A stretch of DNA of 64,000 nt, taken from Thiotrichales bacterium (GTDB lineage Bacteria > Pseudomonadota > Gammaproteobacteria > Francisellales > CACEW01). Below the pieces are notes generated by a model that saw nothing but the letters and a program-made list of their open reading frames with translations, ran no database searches and was not told the origin of the DNA. The position numbers were made by a program, and so were the translations under genes. Position 1 is the first letter of the stretch; each line of letters opens with the position of its first letter. The stretch is from the NCBI GenBank assembly GCA_947476405.1, contig CANJQG010000003.1:1-64000 (forward strand). The letters run 5' to 3'. Positions 53,009-62,797 of the stretch are shown here, piece after piece.

Positions 53009-53860
53009 TTATCCTTTCTCTACAACAATCTTAGGAAAAACACCCGCATATTCTTTTTTACACAAAGCCAATTCATCCAGCATTTTTTGTGCAATGGCGA
53101 GATAGGCTTCTGTAATTTCATCACGTCCCTCACATAATACACTGGGACATCCTTGATCACTATCCTCACGAATCAAGCGACTCAGTGGCAATGTACCCAG
53201 AATAGGCACTTGATCATGCTCAGCAATAAATTCTGCCGCGCCCGCGCCAAAAATCGCTTCTTCATGACCACAAGCAGGGCAATGATAAAGGCTCATGTTT
53301 TCAATCACCCCTAAAATCGTGACTTTTACTTTTTGAAACATGGCAATTGCGCGCCTTGCATCAATCAGCGAAAGATCTTGCGGCGTGGTCACGATCACTG
53401 CGCCCGCCAAAGGTATTTTTTGACAAAGCGTAAGCTGGATATCACCCGTTCCAGGCGGAAGATCAATTAACAGATAATCAAGAGGATCCCAAGCCGTATC
53501 ATTCAATAATTGCTGCAAGGCTTGACTGACCATGGGTCCACGCCAAATCATGGGTGTTGCAAGATCGACTAGATACCCCATCGACATCGTCGCAATGCCA
53601 TGACGCATAATGGGTTTAAACTGACCATTTTGAGTTTCGGGTTTTTCATAGGCCCCCATAATCTGAGGCTGACTGGGGCCATAAATATCCGCATCCAAGA
53701 TCCCCACTTTAAAACCCATTTTATGCAAGGCAGCGCCTAAATTCGCAGTGACTGTTGATTTGCCGACGCCGCCTTTTCCAGACGCAACGGCAATCATATT
53801 TTTAATTTGTGAATGCGGCTTTAGTTGATTTTGAACCTGCCTTGCAACGACATCAGTCAT
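53009..53860 (-). CDS. apbC: Mrp/ApbC iron-sulfur carrier ATPase
   Basis: A MinD/ParA-like P-loop ATPase that carries Fe-S clusters to target proteins. The 283-residue protein has the deviant Walker A SGKGGVGKST, the Walker B-like YLLIDLPPGTGD and a CPACG cluster-binding motif. It lacks the N-terminal DUF59 domain found in some homologues. Its start overlaps the purA stop by eight bases. Confidence 0.95.
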   Translation of the reverse strand: MTDVVARQVQNQLKPHSQIKNMIAVASGKGGVGKSTVTANLGAALHKMGFKVGILDADIYGPSQPQIMGAYEKPETQNGQFKPIMRHGIATMSMGYLVDLATPMIWRGPMVSQALQQLLNDTAWDPLDYLLIDLPPGTGDIQLTLCQKIPLAGAVIVTTPQDLSLIDARRAIAMFQKVKVTILGVIENMSLYHCPACGHEEAIFGAGAAEFIAEHDQVPILGTLPLSRLIREDSDQGCPSVLCEGRDEITEAYLAIAQKMLDELALCKKEYAGVFPKIVVEKG

Positions 53861-55163
53861 GAGCCCACAAATCCTTTAATACCATGGTATGATCGCGCTC
53901 TGCCCCTGTTGAAATTAAGACAATCGGCACTTCTAAAAAATCTTCTATAAATTGCAGATACTGCCTTGCAAGCTCAGGGAGATCTTGATACTGAGTGATC
54001 CCTTCAGTTGAATTTTTCCATCCTTTAAAATCCTGATAAACCGGCTGACACCGCGCGTAAACATGCGTATCTTGTGGAGGCACTTCGTGCTTGATTGCCC
54101 CCTCTTGATAAGCAACACACATTTTAATTTCGGCCAATTGATCTAAAACATCCAATTTGGTGATCGCAAGTCCGGTTAAACTATTGATTTGAACTGAACG
54201 CTTTAAAGCGACTAAATCCAGCCATCCACAACGGCGCTGACGGCCGGTCACCGTCCCCACTTCTTTGCCTACGCGGGATAAATGCCCCCCCACAGAGTCG
54301 GTCAATTCAGTGGGCATTGGGCCTCCTCCAACACGTGTCGTGTAGGCTTTAACCACCCCAATGACCCCATTCAGAAAACAAGGGCCCACACCACTTCCAA
54401 TCGCTGCATTTCCAGCAGATGTATTGGATGAAGTCACGTAAGGATAAGTGCCATGATCAATATCTAAAAACGTGCCCTGCGCCCCTTCGAAAATAATTTT
54501 AGCGCCATGTTTTTTAAGCACACTGAGCTCCTGCCCCACATCGGTGACCAAGGCTTTAAATTTTTCTGCTTGCAGCAAAGTATGGTCATAAATTTCAGCA
54601 TAACTGAGGGCCTGCGCCTTGAAAAAATGAGTCAGCACAAAATTATGATACTCCAAAAGTTCTTTTAATTTTAAAGCAAACTGTTCGGGATAAAGCAAAT
54701 CCTGCACGCGAATAGCCCGTCGCGCCACTTTATCTTCATAAGCAGGGCCGATGCCCCGCTTGGTGGTTCCAATCGCATTCACCCCTTTTGCAATTTCCCG
54801 CACCTCATCCAAATAAACATGAAAAGGTAAAATCAAGGGGCAATTATAGCTAATCTGTAATCGTTCAGAGACAGGAACGCCGCGATTTTCGAGCTTCGTC
54901 ATTTCCGCACAAAGCGCCTCTGGAGATAAAACCACGCCATTACCAATAAAATTACGCACTCCTTCATGTAGCACACCAGAGGGAATCAATTGTAATTTGG
55001 TGACTTCTCCATTCACAATTAAAGTGTGCCCTGCATTATGCCCGCCTTGAAAACGAACCACTGCATCAACATGATCAGTGAGATAATCAATGACTTTTCC
55101 TTTTCCTTCATCACCCCATTGTGCACCCAAAACGACCAGCGCCTTTCCCTGATTATTTTTCAT
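53853..55163 (-). CDS. purA: adenylosuccinate synthetase
   Basis: It catalyses the GTP-dependent first step from IMP to AMP. The 436-residue protein has GAQWGDEGKGKVIDYLT near the start, GTTKRGIGPAYEDK, and the KLDVLDQL segment; length is as in other bacteria. It follows hflC, as in many gammaproteobacteria, and overlaps it by four bases. Confidence 0.97.
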   Translation of the reverse strand: MKNNQGKALVVLGAQWGDEGKGKVIDYLTDHVDAVVRFQGGHNAGHTLIVNGEVTKLQLIPSGVLHEGVRNFIGNGVVLSPEALCAEMTKLENRGVPVSERLQISYNCPLILPFHVYLDEVREIAKGVNAIGTTKRGIGPAYEDKVARRAIRVQDLLYPEQFALKLKELLEYHNFVLTHFFKAQALSYAEIYDHTLLQAEKFKALVTDVGQELSVLKKHGAKIIFEGAQGTFLDIDHGTYPYVTSSNTSAGNAAIGSGVGPCFLNGVIGVVKAYTTRVGGGPMPTELTDSVGGHLSRVGKEVGTVTGRQRRCGWLDLVALKRSVQINSLTGLAITKLDVLDQLAEIKMCVAYQEGAIKHEVPPQDTHVYARCQPVYQDFKGWKNSTEGITQYQDLPELARQYLQFIEDFLEVPIVLISTGAERDHTMVLKDLWAHD

Positions 55164-55855
55164 CTTGCATCCTTATGAATTTCCGTTTTTTTAATTTGCT
55201 GCGTTTCAGCCTGCATATAGGCTTTGAATAAAGCTGGATTTTTAGCATAAAGCGGGGTCAGCAATTTGACCGCTGCAGCCTGACTCGCTCCCATTATTTG
55301 CGCTGAAAGATCCAAGGCTTGCTTTTGTGTTGCTAAAAAGCTATTTTCTGAAACCATACGGATATCTTGCGCTTGCGCTTCTCCCACTGTTAATATGTTT
55401 TGCGCAATTTGCGTGGATAATCCTTGCATATTTTGAATGACCTTTGCCTGATCCGCATCTGAAAACGTCTGGCCTGTCTGCATCACTGCATCAACTGAAA
55501 TGCCATCCTGCGCTAAAGTTGTATCTTGCTGCAAGGCTATCGAGCTCTTTCCCCAAGCCTGTTTAACTAAATCACTCAAAGAGTGGCCTGCGCTATTTTT
55601 AAGATACATTTTGGGCTGTGCAATCGCAGCCACAACAACCCAATTTGTTCCAGCTGTATTTAGATCAATAATTTGATGACTGAGATCCAAGCTTATTATT
55701 TTCTGCCAGGGCCACTTAAACTGTAAGCCAGGGGCATAGAGTTTATCTTTTGCACCCACGGCAACCTGACCTTGACTCACTTCAAAAGCACAGAGATAGA
55801 ATAGAATCGCAGCGATGACCAAAAAAGACATCAACACATTAATTCGTTTGCGCAT
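55160..55855 (-). CDS. hflC: short HflC-like protein of the FtsH-regulating complex
   Basis: A SPFH/prohibitin-type protein that with HflK forms a ring in the periplasm around FtsH. The ATG at 55855 (MRKRINVLMSF) lies within the end of hflK and gives only 231 residues against about 330 in E. coli. The membrane anchor (VLMSFLVIAAILFYLCAF) and the SPFH start (VSQGQVAVGAKDKLYAPGLQFKWPW) are clear, and the C-terminal alanine-glutamine rich helical tail remains. A large middle part of the SPFH domain is missing or shrunken. Confidence 0.85.
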   Translation of the reverse strand: MRKRINVLMSFLVIAAILFYLCAFEVSQGQVAVGAKDKLYAPGLQFKWPWQKIISLDLSHQIIDLNTAGTNWVVVAAIAQPKMYLKNSAGHSLSDLVKQAWGKSSIALQQDTTLAQDGISVDAVMQTGQTFSDADQAKVIQNMQGLSTQIAQNILTVGEAQAQDIRMVSENSFLATQKQALDLSAQIMGASQAAAVKLLTPLYAKNPALFKAYMQAETQQIKKTEIHKDAR

Positions 55856-56861
55856 CTTGTGCCTCCTGAACTTGGGCATCATTGCCAGCCTGCCAACGCA
55901 AATAAGCGGTATTTTGATTAGAGGCTTGTGACTGAGTTTGATTAATGGCTTCTGCACTACGACTGTTTTGCTGTAATAATATTGGCAAATAAGCAGCGGT
56001 CACCGCTGGATTTTCAGAATAAGCAGTTTGTAACGCCGTTAAATTAGATGCGTCTCTTTGCGCATTCACTAAAATTGAAAACTGCTGCGCATTCGAATTT
56101 TGAAGGGTGCTCGATGCTTCTTGTGTAGACAATGGTTTAATCAAGGCTGCAAATTGATTAGCCGAATCCATCATTTTTTGCACTTGATTTTTCGCGATTT
56201 GAACCGTAGCGTTAAAGGTTTGACTCATGGTATCAGGAACACTCACATTATTGACCGATACGCCTTTCAGCGTAATTCCATATGCTGTCAGACTCGGTAA
56301 CGCCGCGTCAATTTGCGTATTCAAATCAGGCCAGGCATGCACGCTGAGCAAAGACACTGCATTTTGATTCTGCATCACCGAAATCAGGGCTGCAGCCAAT
56401 TGTTTTTGCAAAAGCAGAGTCACCGGGCCGTAAAACAAATATTTTTGCGGATCCGCAACCTGATAATTTAAAACCACAGTGGTCTTGACCAGATCACCCT
56501 CTTTGGTCAGAAGCAAGGCTTGGTCAGAAACACTCAAGACTTGTGTTACATCCACAATCGTGCGCTGATCCACCAAAGGAATCGTCCAATGCAAGCCAGG
56601 ACCTTCCACCGCAGTCAGCGCCCCAAAGCGTGTAATCACCATTTTTTCCGTTGGTTTCACCGTCACTACACTTGAAAAAACGAGCAAGACCAAACACAAA
56701 ATAATTAAAATAAAAAGCCACCACCAAGGCGAGGCTTCATTTTGTTCTGGACCCATACTGAGTGGATTTTTCTTTTTAGGCGCAAACGAGCGACCCACTT
56801 TTTTAAACCACTCCTCTAAATCAGGCGGGCCACTATTAAACGCTTTCAGGTAAAAAGGCAT
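55839..56861 (-). CDS. hflK: HflK protein of the FtsH-regulating complex
   Basis: The partner of HflC in the FtsH-associated membrane ring. The 340-residue protein has a cytoplasmic start, a single membrane segment (WWWLFILIILCLVLLVFSS) near residue 50, an SPFH domain (TVKPTEKMVITRFGALTAVEGPGLHWTIP) and a helical tail rich in Gln and Ala. It is shorter than the 419-residue E. coli protein. Its end overlaps the hflC start by 17 bases. Confidence 0.92.
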   Translation of the reverse strand: MPFYLKAFNSGPPDLEEWFKKVGRSFAPKKKNPLSMGPEQNEASPWWWLFILIILCLVLLVFSSVVTVKPTEKMVITRFGALTAVEGPGLHWTIPLVDQRTIVDVTQVLSVSDQALLLTKEGDLVKTTVVLNYQVADPQKYLFYGPVTLLLQKQLAAALISVMQNQNAVSLLSVHAWPDLNTQIDAALPSLTAYGITLKGVSVNNVSVPDTMSQTFNATVQIAKNQVQKMMDSANQFAALIKPLSTQEASSTLQNSNAQQFSILVNAQRDASNLTALQTAYSENPAVTAAYLPILLQQNSRSAEAINQTQSQASNQNTAYLRWQAGNDAQVQEAQDAQTN

Positions 56862-56947
56862 ATCCCTTGGGGCTTTTCTATAAAAGAACCTATTTTAGAA
56901 ACTTTTACAGCTTTTGTCGATTGGTGTACTCATGCGAGAGAATCAGA

Positions 56948-57289
56948 TCACTGCCAATAATGCTCAAGAATCCGAATCTCAATGGTAGGGTCTGCAACCC
57001 AGTGATGTTTTTCTAAAATAGGTTTGATATAAGCCTTGAGACACTCAAACAATTGATCTCCAATCATTTTAAGCACTTCTGGTGGACGGGGACGCAAAGC
57101 AAGCTCCAGAAAAATAAGGACTTCAGGATTTTGATGCTCGCCAATATACACCGTCGAGACGTCATTGATTCGGCTTTTACACTTTGCAATGTCGGCATAG
57201 GGACTTAAAATCAGATGTGCCTGCTTAAAAAAATCATGCCAATCTTCTCGCTTTAATTCTGGACTCAAATGTAAAATAACATGTGGCAT
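56948..57289 (-). CDS. CHMI/tautomerase family protein in the position of kdpC
   Basis: A 113-residue protein of the 5-carboxymethyl-2-hydroxymuconate isomerase type: it starts MPHVIL, placing Pro at position 2 as the catalytic base after Met removal, and shares the LELALRPRPPEVLKMIGDQLFECLK segment. Its start follows the kdpB stop directly (TAA then ATG), so it is translated with kdpB. No aromatic-acid catabolism genes are nearby. In other bacteria kdpC lies in this position. Confidence 0.75.
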   Translation of the reverse strand: MPHVILHLSPELKREDWHDFFKQAHLILSPYADIAKCKSRINDVSTVYIGEHQNPEVLIFLELALRPRPPEVLKMIGDQLFECLKAYIKPILEKHHWVADPTIEIRILEHYWQ

Positions 57290-59362
57290 TTAGGAAAACC
57301 CCATTACGGTTAAGAGCATATCGATCAGTTTAATCCCAATAAACGGGACAATCAAGCCCGTCAAACCATAAATCAAAGCATTGCTTTTTAACAACTGTAC
57401 GGCGGAAACATGACGATACTTAACCCCACGCAAAGCCAGGGGAATCAAGAAAACAATAATCAGCGCATTAAAAATAACCGCTGACATAATCGCACTGCTG
57501 GGGGAAGTCAAATGCATAATATTCAGTTGATTTAAAACCGGATAGGTCCCTGCAAAAGCAGCAGGAATAATCGCAAAATATTTGGCTAAATCATTCGCAA
57601 TACTGAAGGTGGTCAAGGCCCCCCGAGTCATCAATAATTGCTTTCCAATTTCAACAATCTCAATCAGTTTAGTCGGGTTAGAATCTAAGTCTACCATGTT
57701 GCCTGCTTCTTTTGCCGCTTGCGTTCCTGTATTCATCGCCAATGCCACATCTGCCTGGGCTAAAGCAGGCGCATCATTCGTACCATCTCCGGTCATAGCG
57801 ACTAAACGCCCTTCCGCCTGTAAGGTCCGAATATATTTAAGTTTATCCTCCGGAGTTGCATTTGCTAAAAAATCGTCCACTCCAGCCTCGGCTGCAATGG
57901 CCGCTGCAGTTAATGGATTATCTCCAGTGATCATAATGGTTTTAATACCCATGTTTCTTAAGGCAGCAAAACGCTCTTTAATACCACCTTTAATAATATC
58001 TTTGAGGCGTACAACACCGAGCACCCTGTTACCTTCAACCACCACCAAGGGGGTACCACCCTGCTCTGCAATACCCTGAACTAATTGGCGAACCTCAAGG
58101 GGAAAAGCGCCACCAAGATGCTCAATATACACTTGAATGGTTTCAGCTGCGCCTTTTCGAATCTCACGCCCAGGCATATTAATTCCACTCATTCGGGTTT
58201 GGGCTGTAAAAGGGACAAAACTGGCATGAAGCTCGCTGATATCACGCCCTCGCAAAGCATATTTTTCTTTGGCCAAAACGACAATACTCCGCCCTTCTGG
58301 CGTTTCATCAGCAAGCGAAGAAAGCTGAGCTGCATCAGCCAATTGCTGAACAGTCACACCTGGCGCAGGAATAAATTCAGTGGCCTGACGATTCCCTAAA
58401 GTAATCGTACCTGTTTTATCCAATAAAAGAACATCAACATCTCCCGCTGCCTCCACTGCACGGCCAGAGGTGGCAATCACATTGGCACGAATCATACGAT
58501 CCATTCCTGCAATTCCAATCGCAGATAACAGCCCTCCAATCGTTGTCGGAGCCAAGCACACGAAAAGAGCGGTTAAGACGACCATTCCAATGACCTTCCC
58601 CGTTCCTGACGCCATCACACTATAAATTGAAAAAGGTAAAAGCGTCACACAGACTAACAAAAAGATAATCGTCAGCGTGACCAACAAAATATTTAAGGCG
58701 ATTTCATTTGGTGTTTTTTGACGCTTTGCGCCTTCAACTAAACTGATCATATGATCCAAAAAGCTCTCACCTGGATTTGAGGTCACGCGAATAATTAACC
58801 AATCAGAGAGAATCTGGGTGCCTCCGGTCACTGCATCGCGATCGCCCCCCCCTTCACGAATAACAGGCGCACTCTCACCGGTGATGGCACTTTCATTGAC
58901 GGAAGCAATCCCTTGAACCACTTCTCCATCACTGGGAATAAAATCCCCCGCTTCAACTAAAACATAATCCCCCGCCCTCAAATTACAAGAGGCGATCCAC
59001 TTAAACTCAGCCGTACGTAGGGGTTCAGAGAGACATTTTGCCTGGGTATCACGCCTGGCTTTGCGCAAAGTATCTGCCTGCGCTTTACCTCGCCCTTCCG
59101 CCATGGCCTCTGCAAAATTCGCAAACAAAACCGTAAACCACAGCCAAATACACACCGAAAATACAAAACCAGGCGTCGCCTGATTGATGCGAAACAAGCT
59201 AAAAACAAATAAAACCGTCGTAAAACAACAACCCACGTAGACTGTAAACATCACTGGATTTTTAAGCTGCTGCTTGGGATTTAATTTCAAAAAAGCAGAA
59301 ATCACGGATGATTTTAAAATTTGACGATCAAAAAAGGACATTTTCTTTGCATTTTGAGTCAT
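57290..59362 (-). CDS. kdpB: potassium-transporting P-type ATPase subunit B
   Basis: The energising subunit of the Kdp potassium pump, a P-type ATPase. The 690-residue protein carries VLLLDKTGTITLG, whose Asp is phosphorylated, VAMTGDGTNDAPALAQADVALAMN and multiple membrane segments, so the catalytic features are complete. It follows kdpA by three bases. No kdpC, kdpF, kdpD or kdpE is seen around it; the next gene is an unrelated small isomerase-like protein. Confidence 0.96.
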   Translation of the reverse strand: MTQNAKKMSFFDRQILKSSVISAFLKLNPKQQLKNPVMFTVYVGCCFTTVLFVFSLFRINQATPGFVFSVCIWLWFTVLFANFAEAMAEGRGKAQADTLRKARRDTQAKCLSEPLRTAEFKWIASCNLRAGDYVLVEAGDFIPSDGEVVQGIASVNESAITGESAPVIREGGGDRDAVTGGTQILSDWLIIRVTSNPGESFLDHMISLVEGAKRQKTPNEIALNILLVTLTIIFLLVCVTLLPFSIYSVMASGTGKVIGMVVLTALFVCLAPTTIGGLLSAIGIAGMDRMIRANVIATSGRAVEAAGDVDVLLLDKTGTITLGNRQATEFIPAPGVTVQQLADAAQLSSLADETPEGRSIVVLAKEKYALRGRDISELHASFVPFTAQTRMSGINMPGREIRKGAAETIQVYIEHLGGAFPLEVRQLVQGIAEQGGTPLVVVEGNRVLGVVRLKDIIKGGIKERFAALRNMGIKTIMITGDNPLTAAAIAAEAGVDDFLANATPEDKLKYIRTLQAEGRLVAMTGDGTNDAPALAQADVALAMNTGTQAAKEAGNMVDLDSNPTKLIEIVEIGKQLLMTRGALTTFSIANDLAKYFAIIPAAFAGTYPVLNQLNIMHLTSPSSAIMSAVIFNALIIVFLIPLALRGVKYRHVSAVQLLKSNALIYGLTGLIVPFIGIKLIDMLLTVMGFS

Positions 59363-59365
59363 GAT

Positions 59366-61072
59366 CTAAACCCCAACCATCTGTAATTGCTCCACAACCG
59401 GCCCCAGCGCTAAAGAAGGAATAAACGTTAACCCCCCGATAATGAGAACCACCACAATCAAAAGCCCAACAAAAAATCCAGAATGCGTCGGCAAGGTTCC
59501 AAGACCCACTGGGACAGTTTTCTTTTTAGCAAGCGAACCGGCAATTGCTAAAACCGGGATAATCACACCATACCGGCCCAACACAATGATTACAGCACCC
59601 AGGGCATTATAAAAAGGCGTATTTGCATTTAAGCCTGCAAAGGCACTGCCATTATTATTCGCCATAGAACTCATTGCATAGAGGATTTCAGTCAATCCGT
59701 GGGCGCTGGGATTTCCCAAACTCAATAGCGCTGTTTTACTCAAGACCGCCCAAGCCGTTCCAATTAAAATGAGGGCAGGAACAATTAAAATAACAATCGC
59801 AGCCATTTTCATCTCAAAGGGCTCAATTTTTTTACCTAAATATTCAGGAGTACGCCCAACCATCAAACCTGAAATAAATACAGCAATCAGGACTAAAATC
59901 AACATCCCATATAAGCCCGAACCCACCCCCCCAAAAACCACCTCTCCCAATTGCATCAAGAAAAGCGGAATCATTCCCCCCATCGGGGTATAAGAGTCCA
60001 GCACACTATTGACTGAACCATTCGATGCGGCAGTCGTTGCAACTGAATACATAGCGGAATCCGTAATACCAAAACGGGCTTCTTTTCCTTCCATATTACC
60101 GCCCAGATTCATTCCATCTACTGCACTGACATTGATGTTCAGGCTATGCCACACAGGGTTGACATTCTGTTCCATCCGCACGGTTAAAAATAAAGCGCCC
60201 ATAAAAATAATACCCATCGCAAAAAAGATAACCCAGCCTTGACGGATATCGCGAACCATTTTTCCAAAAGTAAAACATAAGGCAGCAGGAATCAAAACCA
60301 AAGCGAGCATTTCAAAAAAATTACTCATCGCAGTCGGATTTTCAAAAGGATGGGCAGAATTCGCATTAAAAAATCCCCCACCGTTGGTCCCTAACGCTTT
60401 GATTGCCACTTGCGATGCAGCGGGCCCCATCGGCAAAGTTTGGGTAGCCGTAACAATATAAGCATGCAGGTTTTGAATCACACCCTGCGACATTAAAATC
60501 AGGGCCCAAATGACCGCTAAAGGCAATAAAATATACAAGGTGCCGCGAATCAAATCGACCCAAAAATTCCCAAGATGATCGGTTTCACGCCGACTAAAGC
60601 CGCGAATCAAAGCCATTAAAACCGCCATTCCCGTTGCAGCAGAAACAAAATTTTGCACCGTCAAACCCAGCATATCAGTAAAATAACTAATACTCGACTC
60701 ACCTGAATAGGCCTGCCAATTCGTATTACTCACAAAACTAATCGCCGTATTCATCGCTAAACTCAAATTCATATTGGCTTGATGCTCTGGATTCCAAGGC
60801 AAATGCGCCTGTAACGTCAAGATAAAAAAAAGAACGAAAAAGCCGACTAAATTAAAAGCTAATACAGCGAGTAGATACTGCTTCCAATTCATCTCCTGCA
60901 CAGGATTCACCCCTGAAAAGCGATAAAATAAACGTTCAAGAGGCCCCAAAACCCAGTTCAATCCAATGCTTTTGAACTCATAAACCCGGGCCATATAGAC
61001 ACCCAAAGGTTTGGCCAAAACAAATAAAATCAGCGCAAAGCCTAGAATTTGTATCATTGCATTTTGACTCAT
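59366..61072 (-). CDS. kdpA: potassium-transporting ATPase subunit A
   Basis: The channel-like potassium-binding subunit of Kdp. The 568-residue protein has the four-fold repeat arrangement and selectivity-filter segments such as SNTNWQAYSGE and LGTNGGGFFNANSAHPFENPT. A TTGACA promoter lies upstream at 61106-61135. There is no room for kdpF: the 69 bases upstream hold only the promoter and the leader. Confidence 0.96.
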   Translation of the reverse strand: MSQNAMIQILGFALILFVLAKPLGVYMARVYEFKSIGLNWVLGPLERLFYRFSGVNPVQEMNWKQYLLAVLAFNLVGFFVLFFILTLQAHLPWNPEHQANMNLSLAMNTAISFVSNTNWQAYSGESSISYFTDMLGLTVQNFVSAATGMAVLMALIRGFSRRETDHLGNFWVDLIRGTLYILLPLAVIWALILMSQGVIQNLHAYIVTATQTLPMGPAASQVAIKALGTNGGGFFNANSAHPFENPTAMSNFFEMLALVLIPAALCFTFGKMVRDIRQGWVIFFAMGIIFMGALFLTVRMEQNVNPVWHSLNINVSAVDGMNLGGNMEGKEARFGITDSAMYSVATTAASNGSVNSVLDSYTPMGGMIPLFLMQLGEVVFGGVGSGLYGMLILVLIAVFISGLMVGRTPEYLGKKIEPFEMKMAAIVILIVPALILIGTAWAVLSKTALLSLGNPSAHGLTEILYAMSSMANNNGSAFAGLNANTPFYNALGAVIIVLGRYGVIIPVLAIAGSLAKKKTVPVGLGTLPTHSGFFVGLLIVVVLIIGGLTFIPSLALGPVVEQLQMVGV

Positions 61073-61105
61073 TTTAATCGATCCACTCTGTTGGCAATTC
61101 CGCGT

Positions 61106-61135
61106 ATACTACATCTCAAATCCTATCACTGTCAA
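61106..61135 (-). promoter_or_regulatory. promoter of kdpAB
   Basis: On the minus strand TTGACA (61135-61130), an 18-base spacer and TAGTAT (61111-61106), 34 bases before the kdpA start. This is a strong consensus -35 box. No KdpE-like T-rich operator is recognised. Confidence 0.6.
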
Positions 61136-61141
61136 AGCGCA

Positions 61142-61390
61142 TCAAAAACGAGATAAGCTCGAATGATGCATCAACCAGTATACGACCAGCCCCCAAACAC
61201 CGGTCAACAATCCTACTAATACCCACGCAAGTCCTGGCAGTAATTGCGGGAAAATTTGCCTTTTTGCCAGCAGACTGATATCTTTCGCAATCGCAGTCGC
61301 AATCACAATATGTAAGACAATCATCAGCATGACCAAGAGAATATGAAATTGCATCATACTCAAATTCATCGTATTAATGAGTTCATTCAT
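61142..61390 (-). CDS. small two-helix membrane protein
   Basis: An 82-residue protein with two hydrophobic segments (FHILLVMLMIVLHIVIATAIA and LLPGLAWVLVGLLTGVWGLVVYWLM) separated by a basic loop. GGAGG lies seven bases before the ATG. It is not recognised. It lies 12 bases after asnS, and the kdpA promoter follows it, so it seems to belong to the asnS transcript rather than kdp. It is larger than KdpF. Confidence 0.7.
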   Translation of the reverse strand: MNELINTMNLSMMQFHILLVMLMIVLHIVIATAIAKDISLLAKRQIFPQLLPGLAWVLVGLLTGVWGLVVYWLMHHSSLSRF

Positions 61391-61402
61391 TGCTCAGACC
61401 TC

Positions 61403-62797
61403 CTAAAATGTAGCATGCCCCGGCACACGCGGAAAAGGAATCAAATCCCGCACATTTCCAACCCCGGTTAAATAGCCCAGAAGACGCTCAAAACCCAAGC
61501 CAAATCCAGCATGTGGGACCGTACCATAACGACGCAAATCTCGATACCAACTATAATCCTGTACATTCATACTCATCTCAATAATTCGTGCGTCTAAGAC
61601 ATCCAAACGTTCCTCACGCTGGCTTCCCCCAATCAATTCACCAATTCCAGGAACGAGCACATCCATCGCCGCAACGGTTTTACCATCTGCATTTTGACGC
61701 ATATAAAAGGCTTTGATTTCTTTTGGATAATTCATCAAGACCACCGGGCCCTTGACAATCTCCTCACACAAATAACGTTCATGCTCTGATTGTAAGTCCA
61801 AGCCCCATTTTACAGGGTAATCGAATTTTTTATTTGATTTTTCCAGTAAGACAATGGCATCCGTATAATCCATCCGCATGAAACCCACATCCAAAACATG
61901 CTGTAAGCGCGCAATGCAGCCCTTATCCACCCATTGATTAAAAAAAGCAATATCATCTTCTCGACGATTTAACACCGTGGTAATCACGTGCTTAATCAGA
62001 CCCTCTGCTAAAGTTGCATCATCATTCAAATCTGCAAAGGCGATTTCAGGCTCAACCATCCAAAATTCAGCAAGATGCCGACTCGTATTCGAATTTTCTG
62101 CTCGAAAAGTGGGCCCAAAAGTATACACCTTCGACAAAGCCAACGCATAACACTCTGCGTTCAACTGTCCTGACACGGTTAAAAAAGCTTCTTTTGCAAA
62201 AAAATCATGCGCATAATCAACTTTACCGTCTTTTAATGACGGATTCAGGGCATCCAAGGTTGAGACTCGAAATAACTCTCCCGCACCTTCGCAATCACTG
62301 GCCGTGATAATGGGCGTATTAACCCAAATCAAACCCTGGGCATCAAAATAATCATGAATGGCTTTGGCTGCAACATGACGAACACGAGATACAGCCCCGA
62401 TAATATTGGTTCGTGGCCGCAAATGCGCATATTCACGCAGATGTTCCATGCTATGCTGTTTAGGCGAAATCGGATAAGTTTCAGGATCTTCAATCCATCC
62501 CAGCACTTCGACTTGGGTCGCTTGAATTTCAACACGCTGCCCTCCCCCCATGGAGGCCATCAAGAGTCCGTCCACCTTGACCGCACAATCTTTGGTCAGC
62601 CTTAAAATATCTGAAGTATAGTTTGGCAAATCTTGGGGGATCACGGCTTGAATCGATGCATGACATGAACCATCACTAATCGCTAAAAATGAAATCCCTG
62701 CCTTAGAATCACGGCGGGAACGGACCCAACCATAAACAGAAACCTTCTGACCCAATTGATCCGATTGTAAAATAGTTGCAATAGAAGATTTTAACAT
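61403..62797 (-). CDS. asnS: asparaginyl-tRNA synthetase
   Basis: A class IIb synthetase that charges tRNA-Asn. The 464-residue protein has an N-terminal OB-fold anticodon domain (VSVYGWVRSRRDSKAGISFLAISDGS) and the catalytic motifs TFGPTFRAENSNTSRHLAEFWMVEPE and GFGLGFERLLGYLTGVGNVRDLIPFPR. Its start shares one base with the SPOR gene stop (TAATG arrangement). Confidence 0.96.
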   Translation of the reverse strand: MLKSSIATILQSDQLGQKVSVYGWVRSRRDSKAGISFLAISDGSCHASIQAVIPQDLPNYTSDILRLTKDCAVKVDGLLMASMGGGQRVEIQATQVEVLGWIEDPETYPISPKQHSMEHLREYAHLRPRTNIIGAVSRVRHVAAKAIHDYFDAQGLIWVNTPIITASDCEGAGELFRVSTLDALNPSLKDGKVDYAHDFFAKEAFLTVSGQLNAECYALALSKVYTFGPTFRAENSNTSRHLAEFWMVEPEIAFADLNDDATLAEGLIKHVITTVLNRREDDIAFFNQWVDKGCIARLQHVLDVGFMRMDYTDAIVLLEKSNKKFDYPVKWGLDLQSEHERYLCEEIVKGPVVLMNYPKEIKAFYMRQNADGKTVAAMDVLVPGIGELIGGSQREERLDVLDARIIEMSMNVQDYSWYRDLRRYGTVPHAGFGLGFERLLGYLTGVGNVRDLIPFPRVPGHATF

